In this document: positions 50,326-58,910 of the stretch, piece by piece
Numbering within the stretch: the stretch's first letter is position 1
How the letters are laid out: each line of letters starts with the position of its first letter
NCBI GenBank assembly: GCA_036003365.1
Contig: DASYSL010000004.1
Location: 1 to 60,695 of the forward strand
DNA: 60,695 nt
Source: DASYSL01 sp036003365
GTDB taxonomy: Bacteria; Eisenbacteria; RBG-16-71-46; DASYSL01
Reading direction: 5' to 3'
Position numbers and translations under genes: made by a program
Notes under the pieces: model-generated
The model's database searches: none
What the model was told of the DNA's origin: nothing
Seen by the model: only the letters and a program-made list of their open reading frames with translations

Positions 50326-52950
50326 ATGGATCGATCGCTGCGCTCGGGCGCGATCTTCCTTCTCGCCGGAATCATCCTTTTGCTGCTCGGCTCTCCGGCC
50401 ATCGCCGGCACCACGGGCAAGCTCTCCGGGCGTGTCACCGACGCCAAGAAAGCCCCGCTCCCCGGCGTCACGATCTTGCTCGTCGGGCAAAGGCTCGGCG
50501 CCTTCACCGACACCGACGGCCGCTATTCGATTCTCAACATTCCGGCCGGCACCTACGACGTGAAGTTCCAGATCCTGGGTTACCGGCCGGTGACGATCAC
50601 CGGCGTGCAGGTGAACGCCGACAACACCACCTCGGCCAATCTCTCGATGGAAGAAGCGCCCGTCGAGATGAAGGAGATCGTGGTCAGCGGCAAGAGCCCG
50701 GTGGTGGACGTGCATCAGACGAGCACCATTGCCACCGTGAACAAGGAGCAGATTGCCACGCTCCCGGTGCAGGAGCTGAGCGAGATCGTGAACCTGCAGG
50801 CGGGTGTGGTCGACGGCCACTTCCGCGGCGGCCGCCTCGGTGAGGTGCAGTACCAGGTCGACGGCATCTCGATGAACAACGCCTACGACAACACGGCGAG
50901 CCTCAAGCTCGACCGCTCGCTGCTCGAGGAAGTGCAGGTCATCAGCGGCACCTTCGACGCCGAGTACGGGCAGGCGATGAGCGGGGTGGTGAACGCGGTG
51001 CTCAAGCGGGGAAGCAAGAACCTGCACTGGGACGGCGAGGCGTTCTCGGGCGGGTTCGTCTATCCCGGGCACGCCGAGGAGCGCAATCTCGAGTACGCTT
51101 TCCGGCCCACGGGCGTGCGCAACTTCCAGCTCAGCTTGACCGGTCCCACACCACAGAAGCAGACGCTCTTCCTGGCCAACTTGCAGCGCTACTACTTCGA
51201 CGACTTCGTCTACGGCAACCGCGTCTTCAATCCCGACGGCACCTTCGGCGACAATCACGAAGTGCCGCTTGGCCAGACGCGGCAGTGGTCGGGCGTAGCG
51301 AAGATCTCGAACTCATCGATCCACAACGTCGAGGCCAGCTACCAGGCGATCTTCAACACCATCGACGGCCAGCGCACCGATTACTTGTTCCGCTATGACC
51401 CCGACGGGCTCTCCAAGCAGCACACGTACTCGATCGTGCACGGCCTCGATTGGACGCACACGCTGAGCAAGAAGTCGTTCTACAGCGTCGGCCTGCGCCA
51501 GAACTACTTCAACTACGACGATCACGTGTACGAGGACCTCTACGATACCCTCTACGACCGCGCGGGTCCGCCGCACGGAAATCCCGCGCTCGGGACCGAC
51601 AATCCCTACGACGCCGGCGTGTCGCTCGCCCGCTTCCACCAGAACACCAACGCTCTGATCTTCAAGGGTTCGTTCGTGACCCAGATCACCAACGATCACC
51701 AGGTGAAGGCGGGGGGCGAATTCCAGCTTCCGAGGCTCGAGTTCGGCAACCTGGGCTACCTGATTCCCACCACGATCGCGGGCCGCGAAACGCTGCAACG
51801 GGTCGAGAGTGATCCCGCGAAGCAGCTGCCCGGGCTGGCCGTCTACCATCCGATTCAAGGCGCCGCCTATGCGCAGGAGCAGACGGAGTGGAACGATCTG
51901 AACCTGCGCGTCGGTCTGCGCCTCGACTACTTCGACGCGCGCAGCAGCGTCCCGAGCAATCTCTCGAATCCGGGCAACACCATCGAGGGCGCGCCGCCGT
52001 CACATGCGGTGGCGACGACCAAAAAGGTGACGCTCTCGCCGCGCATCGGCGTGTCCTATCCGGTGAATACGCGCGCCTCACTCTACTTCGCGTACGGGCA
52101 TTTCTATCAATTACCGCCCTTGGGCACGATCTTCACCAACGCCGACTACTCGGTGCTCGCCAACATCTCGGCCGGAGAGGACCTGGCCACGAGCAAGATT
52201 GGCACCATCGGCAATCCCGACATCAAGCCCGAGCGCACGGTTCAGTACCAGGCGGGTTACAAGCAGGCGATCAACGAGAATCTGGGGGCCGATGTCACCG
52301 TGTTCTACAAGGACATCCGTGATCTTCTCGGCACCGAGATCCTCTCGACATACAACGACGCCGAGTATCCGCGTCTCGCCAACGTCGACTTCGGCAACGT
52401 GCTTGGCGTCACGGTCGCCTTCGATCTACGGCCCAAGGGCTTGCTGGGAGGCAGCGTCGATTACACGTTCCAGCTCGCGGAAGGAAATACCAGCGATCCG
52501 CACGAGACCGCGACCCGCGCCGAAGCCGGGCTCGACGCCAACCCGCGCCTCATTCCTTTCAACTGGGATCAGCGGCACACGCTCAATCTCACGGGCACGC
52601 TCGCCAAGCCGGCGAACTGGAGCGCGAGCGCGATCTTCCGCTTCGGGAGCGGCCAGCCGTACACGCCGGCCGGCGAGTTCAGCGGCGGCACGAGCGAGAA
52701 CTCGGGACGCAAGCCGAACGCCTATCTGCTGGACCTGCGCGGGGAGAAATCGCTGCGGGCGACGGGTTTCCAGATGGGCCTGTTCGCGCGTATCTTCAAC
52801 GTATTCGACACCCGCTACTTCAACGGCACGGTTTACGACGACACCGGCAGTCCCTACTACACACTCAACCCCAACGCTCCGCCCGATCCGACCCGCTATT
52901 ACACGCCGCGTCGCATCGAGGTCGGGCTGCGCGCCGCAGCACTCAAATAG
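50326..52950 (+). CDS. TonB-dependent receptor with carboxypeptidase-regulatory-like domain
   Basis: An 874-residue outer-membrane receptor. Signal peptide, then a carboxypeptidase D-regulatory-like domain at about 30-105 (GRVTDAKKAPLPGVTILLVG, TDTDGRYSILNIPAGTYDV), a plug from about 115 (VVSGKSPVVDVHQT, NLQAGVVDG, YQVDGISMNN, YGQAMSGVVNAVLKRG), then a barrel of aromatic-rich strands ending in RRIEVGLRAAALK. This architecture is that of SusC/CirA-type receptors. No SusD gene is adjacent. In this setting the ligand is expected to be an oligosaccharide of the locus's glucan. I start at ATG 50326; the GTG-like start at 50257 would run through the palindrome. Confidence 0.9.
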   Translation: MDRSLRSGAIFLLAGIILLLLGSPAIAGTTGKLSGRVTDAKKAPLPGVTILLVGQRLGAFTDTDGRYSILNIPAGTYDVKFQILGYRPVTITGVQVNADNTTSANLSMEEAPVEMKEIVVSGKSPVVDVHQTSTIATVNKEQIATLPVQELSEIVNLQAGVVDGHFRGGRLGEVQYQVDGISMNNAYDNTASLKLDRSLLEEVQVISGTFDAEYGQAMSGVVNAVLKRGSKNLHWDGEAFSGGFVYPGHAEERNLEYAFRPTGVRNFQLSLTGPTPQKQTLFLANLQRYYFDDFVYGNRVFNPDGTFGDNHEVPLGQTRQWSGVAKISNSSIHNVEASYQAIFNTIDGQRTDYLFRYDPDGLSKQHTYSIVHGLDWTHTLSKKSFYSVGLRQNYFNYDDHVYEDLYDTLYDRAGPPHGNPALGTDNPYDAGVSLARFHQNTNALIFKGSFVTQITNDHQVKAGGEFQLPRLEFGNLGYLIPTTIAGRETLQRVESDPAKQLPGLAVYHPIQGAAYAQEQTEWNDLNLRVGLRLDYFDARSSVPSNLSNPGNTIEGAPPSHAVATTKKVTLSPRIGVSYPVNTRASLYFAYGHFYQLPPLGTIFTNADYSVLANISAGEDLATSKIGTIGNPDIKPERTVQYQAGYKQAINENLGADVTVFYKDIRDLLGTEILSTYNDAEYPRLANVDFGNVLGVTVAFDLRPKGLLGGSVDYTFQLAEGNTSDPHETATRAEAGLDANPRLIPFNWDQRHTLNLTGTLAKPANWSASAIFRFGSGQPYTPAGEFSGGTSENSGRKPNAYLLDLRGEKSLRATGFQMGLFARIFNVFDTRYFNGTVYDDTGSPYYTLNPNAPPDPTRYYTPRRIEVGLRAAALK

Positions 52951-52958
52951 GAGGTAGG

Positions 52959-55900
52959 TTGTTCCGTTCGCCCCGTGCCCGCTTGCTCGCCTTCACCTTC
53001 TCGGTCTTGGCGGCGCCTGCGTTGATGGTGCTGTCGGCGCGGGCGCAGTCGCCGCCGCCCGACAAACGGGGGCGCATCGACGCCGAGCGTGTCGGGCAGC
53101 ACGACGCGAACCGCATCCGCACCCTGTTCTGGAACTTCGGCATGGTGGGCGATTACCCGTCCGATCCCGGAAACGTGGATCTGACCACGTTCCACTCCGT
53201 CGAGGTGCCCAAGGGCTCGGGCATGAACTACTCCGACGGCATCACGCCCTTCGTGCTGGCCAAGATCAACCAGACCGACGGCTCCGAGGCCTACATCATG
53301 GAGACGGGCTACCGCGAGCGGCAGATCGCGAGCCCGATCACCAACCAGATCATGCGCTTCGAGCCGCGCCCCGGGTTCTTCCAGCCCGATCCCAACGTCA
53401 ATCGCGGGCGCTCGCCGGCCATCAGCAGCGATCCGCGGACGTGGCCGGACGCCTGGCCGGACAAGGCGAACGATCCCGACGATCCGGGCTGGCATGACAG
53501 CTGGGACGGCTACTTCGGCAAACGCGCCTCGGCCGATCAGGAAAGCTTCACGGTCATGGACGACAACTTCTACGACGCGTGGCTCTACAACCCCGACAGC
53601 ACCGACCACACGCGGCGCGGTCTCGGGCTGCGCGTCGAGGTGCGCGGGTTCCAGTGGGCGAACCCGCAGGCCGGGAACGTCATCTTCTGGCATTACGACA
53701 TCACGAACGAAGGCACGACCGACTACAACGACAACATCCTCTTCGGCCTTTACATGGACTCGGGCGTGGGCGGCTCGCAGATCGGCTGCGATCCGGGCCC
53801 CTACGAGTCCGACGACGACAACGCCTTCTTCGACCGCTCGAGCGGGCTCAATCTCGTGTACACGTGGGACAACTACGGACACGGGGTCGATCTCATCAGC
53901 AAGTGCGACAAGACCGGCTATCTCGGCTACGCGTATCTCGAGACGCCCGGAAATGCATTCGACCACGTCGATGACGATGGCGACGGCATCACCGACGAGG
54001 CGCGTGACAGCGGCCCGGGGGAAGTCATCACCGGCCAGGAGAACATCCGAGCCTACGTCAGCACGCATTACGATCTGACCAAGTTCGAGGCGTTCTACGG
54101 CCCCCTGGAGCAGCGCCCGGCCTACAAGAATGGCCGCTGGTGGACGGGCGACGAGGACATGGACTGGAACCAACCCCTGGACGACGTGGGCGCCGACGGC
54201 GTGGCGGGCACGCACGACACGGGCGAGGGCGACGGCATGCCCACGGCGGGCGAGCCCAACTTCGATCAGACCGATCTCAACGAGTCGGACCAGATCGGCC
54301 TCACCGGCTTCAAGATGAACCGCATTCGCTCCGCCGTGCCGGGCGGGCCGACGGACAACATCCTGTTCTACACCGAGAGCCAGGACTGGCCCGCCAAGCT
54401 CTATGCCCAGTTCACCGATCCCATCACCAGCAACCGTTTCGATCCACCGCTCGCCCAGAACTACAACATCGGATTCCTCTTCGCCTCGGGACCGTTCTCG
54501 CTCAAGGCGGGCAAGCACGAGCGCTTCAGCCTGGCCCTCGCCTTCGGCGGCGACCTGGACGAGCTGCGCGAGAACGTGAAGACCGTGCAGCAGATCTACA
54601 ACGCGAACTATCAGTTCGCGGTGCCGCCCAAGGCGCCCACCGTGACGGCGGAGCCGGGCGACGGCCGTGTGACGCTGTCGTGGACCGACGACTCGGAGCG
54701 CAGCGTCGACCCGGTGAGCAGCATCTTCGATTTCGAGGGTTACCGGATCTATCGCTCCACCGACCCGGAGTTCACCGATCCGCAGGTGATCTCAAACGGT
54801 CAGGGAACCGGGCCGCAGCCCGGCAATGGCAAGCCCTTGGCGCAGTTCGATCTCGTGGACGGCAAGAAGGGCTTCTCGAAGCGCACGATCAACGGCGTCG
54901 CCTACTGGCTGGGCTCGGACACCGGCATCACCCACACGTTCACCGACACGACAGCCGTGAACGGGCAGCAGTACTACTACGCGGTGACCGCCTACGACTT
55001 CGGCTATGAGCCGGGAGGCGAGTCGCTCGGCTTCTATCCTTCGGAGAACGCGATCTCCGTCCAGCGCACCACGCGCGGGGGGCTCATCCTACCCAAGAAC
55101 GTGGTCGCCGCGCGGGCCAATCCACGGGTGCCGGGTTTCGTGCCGGCCCACGCCGACAGCGCCGTGCACGTGGCCGGGAACGGCACCGGACACGTCGACG
55201 TTCAGGTCGTCAATTCCGACCTCGTGCCGGATGGTCACCTGTTCACCATGCGCTTCTCCACGCCGTCTCCGGACAGCGTGCGCGCCTCGACGTACAGCTT
55301 GAAGGACAGCACGACCGGCGAGGTGCTGTTCACCAAGGGCTCCGACATCTCCGCACAAGGGATTGGCCCCGTGGGCTCGGGCCTCTTGCCCATCGTGAGC
55401 GAGCCGCTGGCTCCCTATCCCGACACGCTGCGCAGCGGATGGGACGCCGGAAGCGCGACCGACGCCAAGGTCAATGTCTCGTACCTGCAGATCCTCGATC
55501 CCAACTACAAGCGCCCCGGCTACCCCGACGATATGACGGTCACCTTCGCGGACGCCGTGGTCGACACCGGCGTGCAGATCAACCCGATCCCGGCGACACC
55601 GGCCAAGTTCTTCGTGGTCGCGCACACCGATTCGGGCGACCTGCGCTTGAAGTTCAAATTCAAGGACACCGACCACGACGGTACCCTCAGCAGCCCGAAC
55701 GACCAGATCGACATTCTCTGCCCGGCTCCGGTGAGTGTCGACTCGCAAGTTACGTGGCGGCTGCAGCTGGCGTCGACGCCGACCAAGAAGCCGCACGCCG
55801 GGGATGTGTATCAGCTCCGCCTGATCCGGCCGCTCAATGACACCGACGTGTTCACCTTCAAGACGGGTGCGGCGCGCGTCGATGCCGCACTGGCGGCGCA

Positions 55901-56219
55901 GCAATACCAGGCCGATCCGTACGTCGTGCCCAATCCCTACGTGGGTGCTGCCAGCTTCGAGCCGGCGCGCTTCGCCATCTCGGGCCGCGGCGAGCGGCGC
56001 GTGGAATTCCGGAACGTGCCGCTGAACGCGACGGTCCGGGTGTACACGGTGCGCGGCGAGCTGGTGCAGACCCTGCACCAGGATGGCGGCACGGACGGCT
56101 TCGTGGCCTGGAATCTGCGCACCAAGGACAACCTCGACCTGGCCGCGGGCTTGTACATCTATCAGGTGGAAGCGCCGGGACAGCGCACGTTCACCGGAAA
56201 GATGGCGGTGATCAAATGA
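52959..56219 (+). CDS. Large secreted protein with fibronectin-III-like and C-terminal FlgD-like domains
   Basis: A 1086-residue protein starting at a TTG with AGGAGGTAGG upstream. Signal peptide (LSARAQ-S), then about 500 residues with aromatic- and Asp-rich sequence, including acidic calcium-loop-like stretches (HVDDDGDGITDEA). A fibronectin-III-like domain lies near 560-690 (PTVTAEPGDGRVTLSW, FEGYRIYRSTDPEF, YYYAVTAYD). A further acidic loop (DTDHDGTLSS) lies near 910. The last 90 residues are the sorting-type domain (VVPNPYVGAASFEP, VYTVRGELVQTL, LAAGLYIYQVEA). Function unknown; its place right after the receptor and before the PorV-like gene suggests a surface glycan-handling partner. 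Confidence 0.75.
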   Translation: MFRSPRARLLAFTFSVLAAPALMVLSARAQSPPPDKRGRIDAERVGQHDANRIRTLFWNFGMVGDYPSDPGNVDLTTFHSVEVPKGSGMNYSDGITPFVLAKINQTDGSEAYIMETGYRERQIASPITNQIMRFEPRPGFFQPDPNVNRGRSPAISSDPRTWPDAWPDKANDPDDPGWHDSWDGYFGKRASADQESFTVMDDNFYDAWLYNPDSTDHTRRGLGLRVEVRGFQWANPQAGNVIFWHYDITNEGTTDYNDNILFGLYMDSGVGGSQIGCDPGPYESDDDNAFFDRSSGLNLVYTWDNYGHGVDLISKCDKTGYLGYAYLETPGNAFDHVDDDGDGITDEARDSGPGEVITGQENIRAYVSTHYDLTKFEAFYGPLEQRPAYKNGRWWTGDEDMDWNQPLDDVGADGVAGTHDTGEGDGMPTAGEPNFDQTDLNESDQIGLTGFKMNRIRSAVPGGPTDNILFYTESQDWPAKLYAQFTDPITSNRFDPPLAQNYNIGFLFASGPFSLKAGKHERFSLALAFGGDLDELRENVKTVQQIYNANYQFAVPPKAPTVTAEPGDGRVTLSWTDDSERSVDPVSSIFDFEGYRIYRSTDPEFTDPQVISNGQGTGPQPGNGKPLAQFDLVDGKKGFSKRTINGVAYWLGSDTGITHTFTDTTAVNGQQYYYAVTAYDFGYEPGGESLGFYPSENAISVQRTTRGGLILPKNVVAARANPRVPGFVPAHADSAVHVAGNGTGHVDVQVVNSDLVPDGHLFTMRFSTPSPDSVRASTYSLKDSTTGEVLFTKGSDISAQGIGPVGSGLLPIVSEPLAPYPDTLRSGWDAGSATDAKVNVSYLQILDPNYKRPGYPDDMTVTFADAVVDTGVQINPIPATPAKFFVVAHTDSGDLRLKFKFKDTDHDGTLSSPNDQIDILCPAPVSVDSQVTWRLQLASTPTKKPHAGDVYQLRLIRPLNDTDVFTFKTGAARVDAALAAQQYQADPYVVPNPYVGAASFEPARFAISGRGERRVEFRNVPLNATVRVYTVRGELVQTLHQDGGTDGFVAWNLRTKDNLDLAAGLYIYQVEAPGQRTFTGKMAVIK

Positions 56220-57235
56220 GATCCGCGCGCGCGCTGCTTCTGGGATTCGTCCTCACGGCCACTGCCTCCGCGGCCCACGCGCAATCCAAGACCGGCACGG
56301 CCTTCGGCGACTTCCTGCTCATCGAGCCGAGCGCGCGCGCCACCGGCATGGGCAACGCCGGCGTGACGCTGCTCGACGACCAGCAGGGGGTGTACTACAA
56401 CCCGGCGGCGATCGCGGAGATCGAGCAGTACGGCGTGGCGTTTTCGCACAGCGCCTGGCTCGCCGACATCAACTACAACTACGCCGGCGTGGGCGTACCG
56501 ATGGGCAAGATCGGCAACGCCTACTTCAGCTTGACGGCCCTGTCGTCGGGCGACATCGAGGTGCGCACGGTCGCCCAGCCGCTGGGAACGGGCGAGTTCT
56601 TCCACGTCACCGACGTCGCGGCCGGCCTGGGCTACGGGCTGCGCGTGACCGACCGCTTCTCGGCCGGCCTCGAGGCCAGCTTCGTGCAAGAGACGATTTG
56701 GCACACGTCGGCGAGTGCCGTGGTCTTCAACATGGGCACGGTCTATCGCCTCTCGGAAGAAGGCCTGCACCTGGGCGCCAGCATTTCCAACTTCGGCACC
56801 GATGCCAGCTTCAGCGGCCGCGATCTCGGCGTCACTTTCGATCAGGACCCGAACGTCAACGGCGACAACGGCACGTTGCCGGCTTCCCAGCTCACGGACG
56901 CGTTCCCCTTGCCGGTGCTGTTTCGCGTGGGCCTGAGCTTGCCGCGCAAGATCGGCCCCAATGGTCAGCTCCTCATGGCCGTGGACGCGTTTCACCCCGC
57001 GGACAACACGGAGAGCGTGAGCCTGGGCACGGAGTACGCGTACCGCAACGCGTTTGCGGTGCGCGCCGGCTACCAGAACCTGTTCCAGAAGGACTCGGAG
57101 GTCGGCCTCACGCTGGGCGCCGGCCTCAAGGGCAAGCTCGGCGGCCACGGCAACGGCTACGCGATCGATTACGCGTGGGCCGACCAGGGTCGATTGAACG
57201 ACACGCATCGCATCACGGTGGCGTTACACTTCTAG
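56216..57235 (+). CDS. PorV/PorQ-family outer-membrane protein (UPF0164)
   Basis: A 339-residue beta-barrel protein overlapping the previous stop as ATGA. After a signal peptide comes FLLIEPSARATGMGNAGVTLLDDQQGVYYNPA, the diagnostic PorV/PorQ/UPF0164 opening, then alternating strands to LNDTHRITVALHF with a terminal Phe. In Bacteroidota PorV carries type IX cargo on the cell surface. Here the neighbouring genes encode proteins with sorting-type C-terminal domains, so a cargo-handling role is plausible but not shown. Confidence 0.85.
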   Translation: MRSARALLLGFVLTATASAAHAQSKTGTAFGDFLLIEPSARATGMGNAGVTLLDDQQGVYYNPAAIAEIEQYGVAFSHSAWLADINYNYAGVGVPMGKIGNAYFSLTALSSGDIEVRTVAQPLGTGEFFHVTDVAAGLGYGLRVTDRFSAGLEASFVQETIWHTSASAVVFNMGTVYRLSEEGLHLGASISNFGTDASFSGRDLGVTFDQDPNVNGDNGTLPASQLTDAFPLPVLFRVGLSLPRKIGPNGQLLMAVDAFHPADNTESVSLGTEYAYRNAFAVRAGYQNLFQKDSEVGLTLGAGLKGKLGGHGNGYAIDYAWADQGRLNDTHRITVALHF

Positions 57236-57277
57236 AAGAGACACCCGCGGCCTCGGGGCCGGGACGGAAAGGCATCC

Positions 57278-58903
57278 ATGCGAACGATTCGATCGAAGAC
57301 TCTCTGGGTCTTGCTGGCGACGGTCTGTCTGGCCGCGCCGGCGCGCGCCCAGCTCTCCGACGGCGAGATCTTGGACAACATCCAGCACGCCGCCTTCAAT
57401 TACTTCTGGAACGAGGCGAACCCGACCTTGGGCATGATCAAGGACCGCAGCACCATGGGCTCGCCGTGCAGCATCGCCGCCGTCGGCTTCGGGCTTTCCT
57501 CCATCTGCGTGGGCGTGGACCACGGCTGGGTGACGCGTGACGACGCGCGACAGCGCGTGTACAACACGCTGCACACCTTCTACACCTGGCCGCAGGGCAC
57601 GGCCACCTCGAACACCATTGGCTATCGCGGCTTCTTCTATCACTTCCTCGACATGAACTCGGGCTTCCGCATGCCGGGCTGGGATCCGGAGCTCTCCACC
57701 ATCGACACTGCTCTGCTCATGGCCGGCGTGCTCGACGCGGGCGCCTATTTCAACGATCCCGACGACACGACGGAAGTGGCCATCGCCACCATGGCCGACT
57801 CTCTCTACGACCGAATGGACTGGACGTTCTTCCGGAATGGAACCCAGCGTCTCTACATGGGCTGGAAGCCGGGCGGCGGGGGCTTCAGCGGCTTCGGGCA
57901 GTGGCAGGGCTACAACGAGGCCATGATCCTGGAGATCGAGGCGCTCGGATCGACCACGTTCAAGGTGGACACGACGTTGTGGAATCCGGGCTGGACCTCG
58001 ACGTACAGCTTCGGCAACCAGTACGGCTACAACTACATCATCTTCCCGCCGCTCTTCGGCCATCAGTACTCGCACTGCTGGATCGACTTCCGCAACATCC
58101 AGGATGCCTACATGCGCAATCCGACGCATGGCATCACCTACGCCGAGAACTCGCGGCGGGCCACCTTGGCGCAGCACGCCTACTGCATCGCTGATCCGGG
58201 GCACTGGGTGGGGTACAGCGATTCGCTCTGGGGGATCACGGCGGGTGACGATCCCAACGTGGGCTACACGGCGCGTGGCGCGCCGCCGCCGCAGACCGAC
58301 AACGGCACCTTGTCGCCCACGGCGGTCGCGGGCTCTTTGCCGTTCGCGCCCGAGGTCTGCATGCCGACGCTCCGCAACATGTACAACAACTACCCGCTGC
58401 TCTGGGGCACGTACGGGTTCAAGGACGCGTTCAATCTGAGCAAGGTGCCGGCCTGGTACGACACCGACTTCCTCGGCATCGACCAGGGCCCGATCGTGAT
58501 GATGATCGAGAATTACACCGGCGAGGGCATCTGGAAACGCTTCATGCAGATCCCCGCGATCCAAAACGGCCTCACGCGCGCCGGTTTCCTGCCGGCGAGC
58601 AATACCACCGCCGTGGGCTCGCCGCCGGCGCTCACGAGCGCGGTCGCGCTCGCGGCCAGTGAGCCGAGTCCGATCACGGGCCGCGGCATTCTGCGCTTTC
58701 GTCTCGCGCAGGCGGGACGCGTGCGGCTCGTGCTCTACGACGCGCGCGGGCGGCAGGAGCGCGTGCTGATCGACGACGAGCGGCCGGCAGGCGAGGGCTC
58801 GGTGGCTCTCGATGCCGCGGGCCTGCGCCAGGGCGTGTATCTCGCGCGCATCGAGACGGCGGCCGGCTCGGCAGCGCGCAAAATCGTGGTGCTGGATCGC
58901 TGA
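57278..58903 (+). CDS. GH144-like glucanase (glucoamylase-family fold) with C-terminal FlgD-like domain
   Basis: A 541-residue secreted protein. After the signal peptide (APARAQ-L) comes an (alpha/alpha)6-type domain of about 430 residues: IQHAAFNYFWNEANPTLGMIKDR, STIDTALLMAGVL, and FPPLFGHQYSHCWIDFRNIQD, followed by SRRATLAQHAY and the late MIENYTGEGIWKRFMQIPAI. These are the blocks of the COG5368/PF10091 family that includes GH144 endo-beta-1,2-glucanases. The last 80 residues are a sorting-type domain. It would cut beta-1,2-glucan outside the cell; the GH94-like gene right after it fits the known SGL/phosphorylase pairing. Activity on other glucans cannot be excluded. Confidence 0.78.
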   Translation: MRTIRSKTLWVLLATVCLAAPARAQLSDGEILDNIQHAAFNYFWNEANPTLGMIKDRSTMGSPCSIAAVGFGLSSICVGVDHGWVTRDDARQRVYNTLHTFYTWPQGTATSNTIGYRGFFYHFLDMNSGFRMPGWDPELSTIDTALLMAGVLDAGAYFNDPDDTTEVAIATMADSLYDRMDWTFFRNGTQRLYMGWKPGGGGFSGFGQWQGYNEAMILEIEALGSTTFKVDTTLWNPGWTSTYSFGNQYGYNYIIFPPLFGHQYSHCWIDFRNIQDAYMRNPTHGITYAENSRRATLAQHAYCIADPGHWVGYSDSLWGITAGDDPNVGYTARGAPPPQTDNGTLSPTAVAGSLPFAPEVCMPTLRNMYNNYPLLWGTYGFKDAFNLSKVPAWYDTDFLGIDQGPIVMMIENYTGEGIWKRFMQIPAIQNGLTRAGFLPASNTTAVGSPPALTSAVALAASEPSPITGRGILRFRLAQAGRVRLVLYDARGRQERVLIDDERPAGEGSVALDAAGLRQGVYLARIETAAGSAARKIVVLDR

Positions 58904-58910
58904 GCGTGTG

